From Paratrimastix pyriformis (taxonomy: Eukaryota; Preaxostyla; Paratrimastigidae), in contig JAPMOS010000008.1 in the NCBI GenBank assembly GCA_027972325.1, positions 428,001 to 492,000 on the forward strand: a stretch of DNA of 64,000 nt, in the 5' to 3' direction. The notes below the pieces were generated by a model that ran no database searches, was not told the DNA's origin, and worked only from the letters and a program-made list of their open reading frames with translations. The position numbers were made by a program, and so were the translations under genes. Below are positions 1 through 12,100 of this stretch, one piece after another; position 1 is the first letter of the stretch, and every line of letters begins with the position of its first letter.

Positions 1-1597
1 GGCACCAACCCACACCAGCGCCACCCTTGTCTGCGACCCTCCTCAGCCAGCCAGGCGAGCCGATCCACCAGCAGCAGGGTCTCCAGGCAGGGGGCGAAAC
101 ACGCGCGAATGATGGAGATGGCCCGTAACTCGGCCACAGGGAACCCATCCAAAAAGCTCGCCAGGGCCTCGTCCGTGGGGGGATCGGATGACCCGGGGAG
201 GCGAACATCCCAACCCCGTTCGGCAAACGACCTTCGCACATAGGCGGCAAAACCCTCGCGACTTGGGGGCGTGGGATGGCGGCCGCGGCTGTGCGGGGGC
301 AGTCCAACCGCGAAGGGTGGCGGGTGCCCGGTCCCCTCGAGCAGCACCTGCAGCACCATCCGCTGCCGCTGGGCTTCCATGTGGGCGTCTAGAGCCGCCG
401 GGCCGTCGGCAATCCAGGAGAGGCCGTTATGGCAAGCCTGCCCCATGACATGGTCCTGGAAGGGCCCCATACCGGCCGAGTCGCCCGATCCTCCCCAGGC
501 CCGCAGGAAACGGGCGGCCGCTTGAGACATGGGAAACCCATGTCGGGTGAGCCGGTGATAGCAGCAGCCCACCACACAGCAAGCGCGGGCCCGAGGGTGG
601 GTCGCAAAGAGACGGAGGGAAAGCGGGGAGAGGTCAGCGCAAGCATGGAGGGCGCAGATCACCAGAGAGTCCGTCATCGTTGGGGACGAAGCGGCCCCTA
701 GTCTCTGCTCGCTCTCTGCCCGGGGTTGCAGGACAGGGCCCAGGATTGCATCCAATCGCGCGGGTGTGGCCTGCTCGGGAGTCATTTCTGCCATGACGGA
801 GTGCATCGCCCCGGGTGCCTGGCTACCCTTGCCTGCGCTCTGCCTCTTGACGGCTTCGCTGAGGTTGGTATAGCGTCCAATCGCCTGCGAGCAACGCTCG
901 GCTCGGTTTTCGAGGGCCACCGTGGTTAGGCCTTGCAGCGAGAGGTGCGCAGTGAGGTACCCAAGACCGGCGCCCACATCCACCACAAGCCGGCTGCCTT
1001 CCGCGGCGCACAGGGAAAGGAGGAAGTCGCCCATTCGCTGGACTTCGTGCACCTATTAAGAAAAAAAACGATGGCACGAAACTTGGCACTCCCACGAAAC
1101 TTGGAAGACAGACTTTTTTGGGTTTCATGCCCTGGAGGGCAGGGAGTGACAGTGGGTTACTCCGAAGTGGGAATGGGAGAGACGGCCCCAGATCCGAAAA
1201 GCGAATAACTTGTTTGCCACATCCCAACAGAAACTCGGAAAAAGACGGCGGGAGATTGAGGACCGCCGTGGGGCTCCCGGAGTACATGGCATTCAGAAGG
1301 TCGAGTTGTTGAGCAGACGTTAGGCTGAGTAAAAAGTGCCACTCCTCAGGGAAAACTCGGTTCCAGAGAGAATGTGTATATACTCTGGCGATGTGGTCTT
1401 GCACCAGAAAAAAGTACTTGTGAACAAACTGGAAAACTAAGGAGGAGGATTGGGAAAAAAAACAAAGAAAAAGTCAAACCATCCTCGAACTTCCGTTCAA
1501 AATCTCCGGCCGAAAGGCCGGGGAAAAACAACTTCAAGGCCGCCAGGTCAAACAGCCGGCAACGAGCCAACACCCAGGGTGACAAAAATTGAGTCTT
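1..1597 (-). CDS. METTL25: METTL25/RRNAD1-family methyltransferase (C-terminus off the left edge)
   Basis: Probable SAM-dependent methyltransferase of the METTL25/RRNAD1 family, whose substrate is poorly defined. Three exons are visible: about 1597-1480, 1436-1114 and 1052-1. The introns are 43 and 61 nt and keep the frame. The exon 2/3 junction joins MKPKK to VHEVQRM, a conserved family helix. It is followed by SAM motif I (VVDVGAGLGYLT) and later by ALHACADLSP and VVGCCYH, the family's second signature. An FPEEW motif before this also fits the family N-terminus. The gene is open to base 1, so the C-terminus is missing. Exon 1 is open back to 1597 but has no ATG, so the true start is unresolved and may lie in another small exon. 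It is divergent from the gene starting at 1632. The family is confident; substrate and cell location are unknown. Confidence 0.8.
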
Positions 1598-1631
1598 TCA
1601 AAATTATTTCGATGCGAACCACCAACACATC

Positions 1632-3809
1632 ATGTGCGAGTCAGCGCCCGATGACGGTAACTATGAAGAACTTCTTTTTTTCGGCGACCTTCCGCTGGAA
1701 GAATTCAACAAGATGCTCTTTTCGCCCGTCGTCAGTTTGATGGACACAGTTTATTCGCTCCTCGGAGCAATCAGATTCAGACTTTCGTGTGATACTCCTC
1801 TTCTTGGTTCATTTATTGAGTTTTCCACGGCCTTTGGTGGCGCTCTCCGATCGTCAAGTGACGAATTGGCCAGTTTTCTCTCAACGTCTGCTTCTTCTTC
1901 GGTTCCCAGCTTCAACGCCTCTCTGCCTTACCAGGTTTTCACGAGAACATCGGCCAAAGATGGAGAACGACCTAGCTTGTTGTCTCGATCACTTTCAAAC
2001 CCCTCAAACCCGTTTGCAGAGGCGCCACATCCGTCTGCTGCAGCAGGCGGTTATCAGCTTGGATGGGCTGATTAACGAATCTCTGCATGGCGCTTCTGTC
2101 TTCCTTTCGTCTCAGCCCGTCTGCGTCTGCGAGTCCGCGTAGACACAAATTCACCTTTCACGCGCCCATAGGTCACTTTTTCCACGCATGCGCTCGAAGC
2201 ACGCCTTGAAAACGTGCTGCTGCTAAGCGACCCGGTGGGTGACGTGCCCGGGGCATGTCGGTTTGTCTTTGACCCACAATCACATTCACCGAGCACCGTC
2301 ACCTGCCGTCTCTGTTACAAGGTCTCACTAGTCGATTTTTCTTTGGAGGAAGCGTCATGCTGCCCCACAGACTGATCCATCCGCAGGCCAAGAGGTTCAT
2401 AAAATTCGGATCATCCCAGCGGCCCAGGTCTTTGAAGGCAGCCGTCTTGTTCCTCAACCGATTTGCGTTAGGACATCTTCCGTGACCTGATCATGGCGCT
2501 CAAGAAACGCTGTGACGGAGGCGAAACGATCGAGGCTCTGATGATCGCAAACGTGCAGTTGATCACGATGCTCGTGGTGACAATGGGGTCCATTGCAGCG
2601 ACCAGGGATGATATTATCCACGAGATTCTGTTTGGCACTCGGACTTCAATTGCCAGAGACCATTCTCATGCGGACTCTGGGTTCGAGCTCACCAGAGCTT
2701 TTTATAGCACCCATCGGCATGGTGGCAGGTTTTTCCTGCGGTGCACAGAGGGAGAGGACATTCGAGGCTTTTTGGTTGTGATACCTCTTGCCTGTCCCAA
2801 CTGATCTGAAGAACATTAACAATCGGGAGCGTTTGGCATGACAAGGAAGAGTTTCGCGCAGTCCCCGAGAAGGTGGGCGGTAGCGTTTGAGAGCGGGGTA
2901 GAGATAGCGTTATGATCGGGGCTTTTCTTCCAATCATCGAACTTCCCAATTTTTCACAACGAACCAATTTCATTCACAGCAATGCTCGCCTCGTTCCGGG
3001 GATTGGTCTCTTGGAGCAATGAGTGGATATTACTCTAATTGGCGCCGAACGGCGACCACTCTGACGAAAACGGAATTCCACAACCGCGTCCATGTTCAGC
3101 CCGTTCCAGTCGCCCCACCAACAACCGACGCAAAACCCGTGATGTATGGCGTGATCGTTAAGAAGATTCCGCCCCATCTCGCACGTCTCCAGAGCATTCA
3201 GTCACTGCTGCGCCAATTGCAGAGCTGCGAGGTCGATGCCCAGCCGACAGACAGCACTCGGATTCCCTCGCCTTCGATCGCGGATCGCAAGCCGAACACC
3301 GTGGAACTCGTTGCCACCGCGCCAACGGGCGAACCGCTGTTTCGGTTCTCGGAGCCTCCCACGACATGGGCCGGGTCGGCTGTCTGTTCCCCTCCCTTTC
3401 GCCCGCCTGGCCCATTCACCCCGCTGCCTCCCAGCCGGCCCACGAACTCCTCCCGGCCCGGGGGTCCGACCCAGAGGCGAGCCCCTTCGGATTTTTCTGG
3501 CGGTTCGAACCGCAGGCCGTGCCGCCGGCCCCGATGCCCCCCGAGTGGGGCCCGCCGCTCCCGCTGGCCCCCCAAACCCTGGCCGAGCTGCGCCAACAGG
3601 ACGGTCTGCCTCCCACTCCCCCTACACATGGGGGGCCATTGACTCTGTGTCTTGTCCTCCCTACCCCTCCAGGCGCAGGCAAGGGGGGCAGCCCGGCGGA
3701 CGGGTCCCCTGGCGGGGATGACGAGCTCCCCGAGACGGACGTGGACGCCCTGTTGAGCTGGTCGCGGCGCCTCTCCCTGGAAGACTACGCCCAGCACAGC
3801 GCCGGCTGA
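1632..3809 (+). CDS. Mediator subunit MED1-like protein (provisional)
   Basis: Multi-exon gene with ATG at 1632. Internal exons 2172-2321, 2371-2427 and 2472 onward join in phase 0 across introns 2119-2171, 2322-2370 and 2428-2471 (53, 49 and 44 nt), so the middle of the model is solid. The junctions near 1730-1950 and between about 2580 and 3020 are not resolved. Weak collinear resemblance to MED1 is seen: GDLPLEEFNKML near the N-terminus, a helix LQRRHIRLLQQAVISLD, and YGVIVKKIPPHLARLQ followed by SLLRQLQSC, which resembles the MED1 'KI.F.HP..VP.IL.LLR' segment. The C-terminal 130 residues are Pro-rich and end in LSLEDYAQHSAG. If this is MED1, it would act in RNA polymerase II transcription. 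The segment from 3019 could also be a separate gene. Identification is inference from pattern only. Confidence 0.4.
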
Positions 3810-4249
3810 GGGGCGTCCCGCACGCCCCGGTCGGTGAGACCCTCGCCCACATCGGGTCCGGGCCCCCCCCCCTGACCGGGGCCCGTATCATCATCCATGG
3901 GCCAGCGCTCGAGCCGGAGTGGGGTCGCCCATCATCACGCCGCCCCGCCACCAGCGGCACAAGCTCAGAGCCGGGCCAACCGAGGGCCCCACAAGGCGAG
4001 AAGATGAGCCGGTGTCTTGGGCCCGCGTGCCCCGGAATGGAAGCGGCCAGACGTGACAGGAGGGCAGACGGGACCGTCCCTCTGCCCCTCGTCTCCCAGG
4101 CAAAGACACCTTGCCGAGCTGCCGTGACGGCGATTTTAAGGCGACGCAGAAGAGAGAGGAAGGAAGGAATGGCATGGACAGGGAAGGGAAGGGAAGGGAA
4201 GGGAAGGGAAGGGAAGGGAAGGGAGGGGATGATTCTGGGCTTCCCAGGC
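3810..4249. other. Convergent intergenic region
   Basis: Space between the stop codons of the gene ending at 3809 and TAPT1. I see no conserved protein in it. It holds a (GGGAA)n microsatellite at about 4177-4226 and presumably the 3' ends of both transcripts; no clear AATAAA signal is visible. Confidence 0.6.
4177..4226. repeat. (GGGAA)n microsatellite
   Basis: About ten copies of a 5-bp purine unit in the convergent 3' flank, with no coding potential. Confidence 0.9.
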
Positions 4250-4897
4250 TCAGAGGGGGCGCGGGTCGATCATGGGCTGGCGGCCGTAGGCCCATGTGGG
4301 GGGCGATGCCCCCGGGACGGGCCCGTGCAGCCCGAAGCGGATGCATGTGTAGGCCATGAAGAGGATGCTCATGAGCACCTTCAGGGCCACCAGGCAGAGC
4401 CCCACCAGGCCCAGCACCGCCCAGGGGCCCCAGGTGGCCCAGCTGAAGGCGTCCACCGTATGGAAAAGCACCCGGATTGCCTGCGGGACCAGAGGGGGGG
4501 TGTAGGCAAAGATGAGGGGCATGAGGTGAGGGAGCAGAAAGGGTGGGGGGTGGGGTGGGGGTGATGCAGACCATGCAGGCCAGGGGGATGGGCAGGAAAC
4601 CCACCCGGCGGGCCACTTCGTTGGTGCGATCGAAGGGGGGCGTCTGCAAAGAAAGCGTTGGATTAGTTGATGTGTGGGTGGGCGCGTGGGTGGGTGTGGT
4701 GGGGACGGACGGGTCGGCCGCCCTTGGGGAAGAGCAGGTCCCGGCCGAGGATGTCGCCGAAGCGCTTGTACACGTTGGGCTCGGTGTTGTTGTGCTTGAC
4801 CACCGCCACGTGCTTCACCCAGTCCACCGCGCACTGCCCCAGGCAAGACCATCCAGCCCCCCACCGCAACACCCATACGCGGGGTTATATAGCAGCA

Positions 4898-4930
<33 letters not shown>

Positions 4931-7048
4931 GTGATGATGATTGGATGATGATGATGATTGGATGACGATGATTGGATGATGATGATGTTGTTGATGACCA
5001 CCGGGGGGCTGGGGGCGGGACCTCGGTAAGGGCGAAGACGAGGGCGTATGTGAAGACCCGGTCGAGGAGCGGGAAGAGGGCCGACGAGTCGTGCTCGTCA
5101 GTGAAGCTGTTGATGCCGATCAGCAGCAGGTACAGCAGCAGCGTGAACCGCTCCACCACGTCTGCCCGTGCCGGGGGGGCACGCATCGAGGGAAGCCGAC
5201 GGGAAGGGCGATGAGGGCTTTGGGTGCCTTGGGGGACAATGGGTCGCGGAGGCTGGTCGGGATGCGGGAGGGCGGGGCGGGACCTGAGCACGCGATCTGG
5301 AAGAGGGTTTCCGGGGCGAATCGGCGAAAGAGGGCCTGCCGCACCTGCACCAACTGGTTGGACAGGATCTGCGCTCCCCGCCCAATCACAGGAATGGGAT
5401 CAGTGTGAAGGAGGAGGAGGGGAATCGGGGGCATCCGGACGGGGGGGTGGGGGGGTGGGGGGGGGGGGGGGGGGGATGCCGACCAGGGAGAAGACCACGC
5501 TCGAGCTAGAGTTGAAGGCCACGTGGAGGGTGCACAGCTGGTACAGGAGCAGCGTCGCGTGGAGGGCTGTCGGGCAGGGCGGGTCGGTCGGTGGTGGTCG
5601 TTGTTGGCGATTGGCAACGGCGAGTGTCGGGAGGGAGGAATATGTGGGGCGGGTGGGCGGGTGGGGGCTGCAGACCGCTGTAGACGAGGGCCATGATGGC
5701 CGTCCGGACGAGGGGCGGCCCTGTCCTGGGGGTGGCGCTCGCGGGGTCCTCCCGGCCGGGGGCAGGGGGCGTCGAGGGCTGGCCGCTTGGCGGCAGGGAG
5801 TCGCAGTACTCGCGGTAGAGGCGCTGCTGGAGCAGGTGGCGCGGCTGGAGGAGACCCGAGAGCACCGAGGCGGAGCGCTGGTGCCGCCCGCACGACCCGT
5901 CCTCGACCCCTTCGCCAGAGCCGGCGCGAAGCTCCCCGCCGCCGCCGGGAGAGCCGGAGGGAGGAGGCGGGGATGGGGAGGCTTCGGGGGCCCAGTCGGT
6001 CTGCGGGAGCTGCGTGGAGGGAGGCATATCGGCACCGCCGGCTGATTGGGGCGGCTGGGGATCGGCGAGCGGGGAGGCGGGGGGAGGCGGGGGGGAGGAA
6101 ACGGGGTCGCCGCAAGCATCGTCGGGCTGGGGGGAGAGGCGCCGCTCCACAGTTGCGTCTTCCGGGGCCCCAGTGGGGGAAGAGCCGCCAGGGCACTCAG
6201 CCTGGCATTCAGCGACGGCGGCCTGCGCGGAGATGGGGTTGGCGCGGTCCGGTTGGGGAGAGAAGGCCTCAGGCGACGGAGGCGCGGGGTCCCCGGGGGG
6301 TGACGAAGGGACCGCCGACAGGGGGCCCGATGGAGAGGCCGATGGGGATGGCGACGGGCCGGGCGTCCGATGGCGGGAGAATCGAGGAGGGAGGGCGGCG
6401 GCCTGGAAGACGGCGTCGAGGAGGTCCTGCTCGAAGGAGGCCACCAGCTTCTCAAGCAGCTCGATGGTGTTGTAGAGGAAGTAGAACTTCATGAAGGACT
6501 GGCCCCGGATCGAGTGGTAGATCGAGCTCAGGTCCAGCAGGAACATCGACCCCAGCACCACCACAAAGACGCACGCACGGACAATGTCCGCACGCAGGGT
6601 CGGGTTGGCCAGGGTTCTGGGGGCGGCCAAACAACAACAGTGACGGATGGCGTGAGGGTGAGGGGGCAGACAAACAGACCGTCGGAAGCCCACTCGAAAG
6701 CCGCGAAAGATCGCGAGGACGATTCGTATGGGCAGCACCGTGAAGAAGAAGAGGAACGAATCCAAGCAGATCGTGAACCCGAACCAGAGAAACTGGGGGG
6801 GGGGGGGGGGGGGGGGGGGGGGTGATGTGTAAAATGGGCACCAATCAAACCTTTTCAAGATTCCTTGGGACAACGTACTCCAAAAATTCGGTGGAAACGG
6901 CCGGATTTTCTGGACTACTGGACGTGGCACCCCGATCCGAGGAGTCATCGGAATCGTTCTCTCCGAACTGGTCCCTTAGAAACGTCCAAAATGCTCCTAC
7001 GCACACACATTTGGATCTTGAACCAGAGATGCAAATCGGCAGACCCAT
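4250..7048 (-). CDS. TAPT1: TAPT1/EMP65 family ER membrane protein
   Basis: Polytopic membrane protein of the TAPT1/EMP65 family (DUF747), linked in yeast to ER protein quality control and in animals to cilia and Golgi traffic. ATG at 7048. Exon 1 (7048-6851) ends in RNLEK and joins exon 2 (from 6792) at FLWFGFTICLDSFLFFF, which reproduces the family motif 'ELEK...FGFFLCLDAFL'. Later exons carry SIYHSIRGQSFMKFYFLYN, LHVAFNSSSSVVFSL, DVVERFTLLLYLLLIGINSF, NVYKRFGDILGRDLLF and EVARRVGFLPIPLA. The last exon, 4480-4250, ends with two hydrophobic stretches. A Pro/Ser-rich insert of roughly 270 residues (about 6370-5690) sits in the loop after DLLDAVFQAA and is absent from animal homologues. The 5457-5475 and 6795-6822 G runs are poly-C in its introns. 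Divergent from NAA10, 80 bp away. Confidence 0.9.
4900..4992. repeat. (GAT)n trinucleotide repeat in a TAPT1 intron
   Basis: Imperfect GAT/ATG repeat within the intron between the VFALTE and CAVDWVKH exons. Its translation as poly-Met, poly-Asp or poly-Ser is an artefact. Confidence 0.85.
6795..6822. repeat. 28-nt G run: poly-C tract of TAPT1 intron 1
   Basis: On the TAPT1 sense strand this is an unbroken C tract running directly into the acceptor AG at 6794-6793. The flanking exons are fixed by homology, so its role as polypyrimidine tract is directly visible. Confidence 0.9.
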
Positions 7049-7128
7049 ACTCGTGTCGAGCCCTGATGGGAACCCGGCAACCGAGTGCGTATGACCGAGG
7101 TTAGAGACCTGTCATTTTTTCCGTCAAG
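7049..7128. promoter_or_regulatory. 80-bp divergent promoter, TAPT1/NAA10
   Basis: Lies between two start codons on opposite strands, so it must hold both promoters and 5' UTRs. It is AT-richer than the gene bodies and contains a T tract followed by CCG (TTTTTTCCG) close to the NAA10 start. No TATA box is evident. Confidence 0.55.
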
Positions 7129-7954
7129 ATGGTGAACATTCGCCGTGCGACGGTCCGAGGCCTCGTCTTACTCGGCGTGCCATTTCACTTTGATCGCATA
7201 GATTTCAGATCTGATGCTCATGCAGCACTGCAATCTGAATTGTCTCCCGGAGAACTATAACCTCCGCTATTATCTTTATCACGGTCTTCTCTGGCCTCAG
7301 CTTCTCCACTGTGCCGAGATTCCCGGGAAGGGCAAAATCGTTGGTTATGTCCTGGCGAAGATGTCCGCTTGTGTGGTTGTTCAGGTTGTTGTTCCTCATC
7401 AAAATCATTAGGGAGGACGAAGACGGCGATGCCCCCCACGGTCACATCACTTCCATCTCCGTGATGCGCACCCACCGCAAACTCGCGCTGGCTTCCAATC
7501 TGATGCACGCCTCCGAGCGGTCCATGGTTGAGAACTACGGCGCCCAGTTCTGCTCGCTGCACGTCCGCGAGACCAACACGGCCGCCAAGCACCTCTACGC
7601 GCAGACTCTGGGCTTCTTGTCCGTCTCCTTCCCACATCGCCGTCTCAAGCTCACACGGACACTTGGCTGGGGGCCCACAACAGGAAGGCCGACCAGGAGA
7701 AGGGCTACTACGCCGACGGAGAGAACGCCGACTACATGAAGATGCCCCTGTCCCCGCCTATGTTCCCCCACCCACACGCGGAGATCCAGCGGCGCCGGGA
7801 GGAGGAGCAGCGCCGCAAGGCCGAGGAGGCGCGCCGGGTGAAGGAGGCCGCCGAGGCGACCCGTTCCGAGGCCAGCAAGGACGAGGCGGGGCAGGCCCAG
7901 GAGAAGCCAGCCAAGGGGGACCACGCCAAGGTCCCCAAGAAGAAGAAACATTAA
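7129..7954 (+). CDS. NAA10: N-alpha-acetyltransferase 10, catalytic subunit of NatA
   Basis: Catalytic subunit of the ribosome-associated NatA complex, acetylating protein N-termini. Exons 7129-7152, 7202-7362, 7412-7618 and 7684-7954 total 663 nt (220 residues), with introns of 49, 49 and 65 nt. The splice joins restore the family sequence: MVNIRRAT+[10 protein letters not shown], then [47 protein letters not shown] (acetyl-CoA-binding region), [15 protein letters not shown] and [12 protein letters not shown]. The C-terminal 55 residues are a charged Glu/Arg/Lys tail ending PKKKKH, replacing the acidic tail of animal NAA10. Its partner NAA15 is not in the window. Confidence 0.97.
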
Positions 7955-8533
7955 GGCCGCCGATGGGCCCCGACGCTCCCCGTCGCACACAAACTGGTTT
8001 CCTCATGATCTTAATCCGTCTCCTTGACGTCCGCCCACCCCGAGGCCGAGGGGTGGACAGAGGTGGCGGGGGGGGGGGGGGGGGGGGGGGGGGTCACTGC
8101 GGGCATCGTGGATGGGTCGGCGTGATTGGGTGCGAAGGCGTCTCTCTGGGACGGTCGTTCACTGTTTCCCTTTGACTGAAGATGGGAGCGAGGAAGTGGG
8201 AGGGAGGGAGGGAGGGAGGAAGTGGGAGGAGGGGAGGGAGGGAGGGAGGAGGGAGGGAGGGAGGGAGGAGGGAGGGAGGGAGGAGGGAGGGGAGGGACGT
8301 GGAACGGAGAAGGACGCCCACTCAAAACGAGCGGATCACCGCCTTGGCATACGCCAGCACAAAAAAGTGATGCGAGGAGAGGAGCGGAGGGAAGAAGAAG
8401 AAGGAGCGGGAGGGAAGAAGCAGCGAGAAGAAGATGAGGGAGCGCGATTGATGACACCCTCAAAAAGCCGACGGAAAAAGAAGTCGAAACCCCACTCGAC
8501 AAAAAACCGGCCGCGGCCGCGGCGACGGCGCAC
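7955..8533. other. Convergent intergenic region
   Basis: Between the NAA10 stop and the stop of the TmcB-like gene. It holds a 26-nt G run at 8068-8093, which is poly-C on the strand of the upstream TmcB-like transcript, and a GGGA/GGAG purine repeat at about 8195-8300. I see no conserved protein. Confidence 0.6.
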
Positions 8534-9172
8534 TCAAACGGTCGCCGCGGGGCCAGCCGAAAGGAAACGCGCGACGGCGCGATCGGACTGATCCACATGG
8601 CCGGTGAGCCAGTCGTTGATCAGCCGCTGGAGCAGAAGGCCGTCGCCCCCCTGGCCCGTCTTGATGGCTTCCAGGGCCCGCTTCAGCTGCGCCGCCCCAA
8701 CAAAGGAACAGAGACAGTCAGATCGGCCGCGGACGACTTCCCCCTCCCCCTCCCCCTCCTCCCCCGCCTTCGTCCTCTGCTCCGACCAGACAGACCCCAG
8801 AGGAAATGGTGGCGTGTGCGAGCAAGTGGGCTGCCCGCTGGGGGTAGCGGTGCGCCCGCATCAGCCGCTCCTCGGCCTCCAAGGACGCCGACATGGCCGT
8901 CCAGACTTGGTCGACCAGGGGCACCGAGTCCTGACCGACACGACACAGGGTGGTCGAGTGAGGGTCGAAGGGGAAGGCGGATGGCCGAGTGAGGGTCGAA
9001 GGGGAAGGCGGATGGGCGTGGTGCAGACCTCCAGGTCGTCGGCGGCGAGGGCCTCCATCAGGCGCCTGACCAGATCCACGAGCGCCTGGTGGTCGGCGTC
9101 CAGGGCTGGCAACCCCACCCGGTAGGCGTCGCTCCACTCGACAATGCGCACTGCGGTGCCGATCGGATGGGG
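8534..9172 (-). other. Hemerythrin domain exons of the TmcB-like gene
   Basis: Three exons splice in phase 0. The first reads EWSDAYRVGLPALDADHQAL, the bacteriohemerythrin opening with its first His. The second reads SLEAEERLMRAHRYP followed by AAHLLAH. The third reads LINDWLTGHVDQSD. Compared with the canonical 5-His/2-carboxylate diiron site, the DxxH His, the EE glutamate, the two H of HxxxH and the final H-x4-D are present. The His of the 'HFxxEE' motif is Ser here. Introns start GTCTGC and GTCTGT. Confidence 0.85.
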
Positions 9173-12100
9173 CACGCGTGCGTGCGTGCGGTGAAGGGAC
9201 GCTGGAGGAAGGGAGGGAGGGGGGCGGACCGGGCTCGGCGTCCTCGGGGAAGAGTTCAAACATCTTGGAGGTCTTGTGGGCCTCCCCCCAGAGGAGCCCC
9301 TTGATGGGCAACAGCACAGCCACTACGTAGGGCCAACGGGAAACGGTGGTGAGAACAGTCGAAACGGGTGGGTGGGTGACAGACAGAACGCGAAGGCGAT
9401 GATGACAATGTCGCCGGCAAGCCACCTGCCCATGTCCCCAGGAGGCGAAACGGGAGGAGGCGGATACGTGAGCGTGGATATGGGAGCAAGGCGGCATGGG
9501 GGGGTGGGGGGGGGGGGGGAGCCAGACCCAGTGAGCATCCCGCTGGCGTTGCTGCGGTCATCCTCGGACTGACTATCGACACGAACGAGAGAAAAAGGAA
9601 AGACGGTGATGGGTGCGTCCCACGGAGGTCGGTGAGACGGACTCGTCGAAGCTTGTTGTCCAGGTGCGCATGCCGTCGCCCAGATCGTAGCGGGCCGCCG
9701 AGAAGAGGAACTCGAAGTAGGGGTTGGTCGGGGTCAGCTCGCCCGGGGGCAGGGCGCTCAGCTGGCGGGCCGCGTCCATGTAGCGGGCCAGCAGGGGCGC
9801 CAGGCCCACCAGGGTCCCGTCGAGGCCTCGGATCCGGCCCGCCACGCAGTCGGTCTCGTTCCGCATCAGACAGGCCTGGGGGGTGTTGAGGAGGGTCTCC
9901 CGGGCGGACCACTCGCCGATGGTGCGGCGGAACGGCTTCGAATCGAGGACGGGGTCGCCCGTGGCGTTGCTGGCGTCCGTGCCGTAGAGAAGCCGGAAAT
10001 TGAGGCGCTCCAGGTAATCGATCTCGTCGGCCAGCAGCCGCTGCAGGGCGGCCCGGTCGTTGGAGAGGTGGCTCAGGTCGCGCCAGACGGGGCTCGTGGC
10101 CGCCGGGTTGGCGGGGTTGTCCAGCAGGGGCAGCGAGCTGTTGAAGAGCAGCTGGGTGGCCAGCAGCCGCACCACGGCCACCTGGGTCTCCTGCTGGCCG
10201 CAGAGGGCCATCGGGTGGCCGACGGAGGCGACAGCGTCTTGCGCACTCACCGTGAAAATGGCCGACAGGATGAGCGAGATCAGCATCAGCTGGGTGCCGA
10301 TGATGATCCGCAGTCGCACCGACACGGGCATCCGGCAGGCAACTGCGCGGGGGGGGGGGGGGGAGCACGCCACGATGAACAGAACACAAAAGAATGAAGA
10401 CCAGGGGGGCCAAGAGGGGGGGGGCGGGGGAGCCGAGACGGACGGCGCGCATAGCCGCAGTATTCCCTGCTCCGTGCAGCCGCCTCCTTGCAGTGGTGCT
10501 CGAGGAGCTCCTGCTTCTGGACGGAGAGGGTCCGCTGGAGGATGCTGTCGCCGACCTCCTGCGCCTTGCCGATGGCTGCTTGCAGTCCGCCCCGCGACCC
10601 GCTCTGGGGCAGCGAGGGCGCGTACCGGTCTGCAGGGGCCCCGACGCGGCTGGTCGACCGGGAGGCCGCCTTGAGCATGGGTGGCGGGGTCGAAGCCACA
10701 GAAGGGCTGGCCGTGTCACCGCGGTGGGTGCTGCCCGCTCTGGCCAGAGAGGATGCGTCCCGCGAATGGTCGACACTGCCCGGGGCATGGAAGGGCAAGT
10801 CAAACGAGGAGGCGGGTGGGACCAGCTCCAGCGGGGGCTGCTCGGAGGAGGGCTGCTCGTCGGCTGCCGCGGGCGGCTCGGGTTCCTGAGGGTGATCGCG
10901 CACCGCCGGTTCCTGCAGCATCTGGCTGACATCCTCTTGCAGGGCAAGAGGCGCCGCCTCCTGTTCGGCAAGAGGCGCCGTCTCCTGCTCGATGGGATTG
11001 GTCGATGACGGGTGGGGTGTGATCGACCCCGGTAGGGGCGCCGCCTCCTCCGCAGGATCGGCCGGGGTGATGCTCATCCACTCGGTCAGGGCCGGGCTGG
11101 GCTCGGGGCCCGGCAGGATGGGCTCCTCGCCTCCCACCGCTGTGAAGCGGGAGGCATTCAAGACGGACTGGCCCGTCACTGGCGTGGCACCCGCGGTCGT
11201 GGCCGCCGAGGCCTCCGGCGCGCTGCTTGGGTCGGCCAGGGTGGGCGGTTCCATGCTCACGTGCGTGCCCATGTCTGCGGGCAGGCGGGTGGATGGCTGC
11301 GGGCCCAGGTCCGGGCCGCCAGGGAGGGGCTGCTGGTCGCGTTCCGATTCTGGCGGAAGAGCGAGCGGCAGCAGGGGCGAGGCCATGGCCGGAACAAGCG
11401 AGAGGTTCGGTGGGGACGCGATCGGGTCGGGACCGGTTGCTGCTGCTGCAGTTGCTGCTGCTGGGGCCGGTCGGTCGGGAGGAGGGAGAAGTTCGAGTGG
11501 GGAGGGGGTTGCCGGGTCGGCCGTGTCGGTCGAGTCGACGAGCGATGCCCGGACGCGGGGGGCGTGCGCGGCCGCCTCATCGAGGGGTTCCGCGGTCAGC
11601 ACCTGCAGCATCCCGCGCACCGCTGGTGGACGTGGCGCGGCGTGACCATCAGATTGGCCAGGAAGCAGGGGTCGGGGGGACAGACTGGACTTGGGAATGG
11701 AGAGAACGTGGGCCAAGGCTAGATCTCGGCCCTTGGCGAGCTTGACGGTGGTGCTGGCGAAGAAACCCACGAGGACGAAGGCAATCAGGGCAGCCGCGAG
11801 GACGTCCGTGGCGATGAGGATCACCTCGATCGCGACCACCCAGGCCTTCACTGGTGGGCAGGGGAGGATGGGTGGATGAAGCGTCAGTGTGAGGGATCGC
11901 AAAGCCGGAGCGGGGCGGCGGACGGTAGTCGCTGAACCCCTGGCCGGTATCCTTCATGTACTCACCCAGGCCTGTGGGCTGGTTGGCCACCAGGTACTGG
12001 GCGTCCGAGAAAAACACGTTCGTCCTGCAAGCAGTCAGGGATTCCAGGCAAAAGTCAGAATCCAGCCCCCCCCGGACCACCACATTCGTGCAGACCCGAG

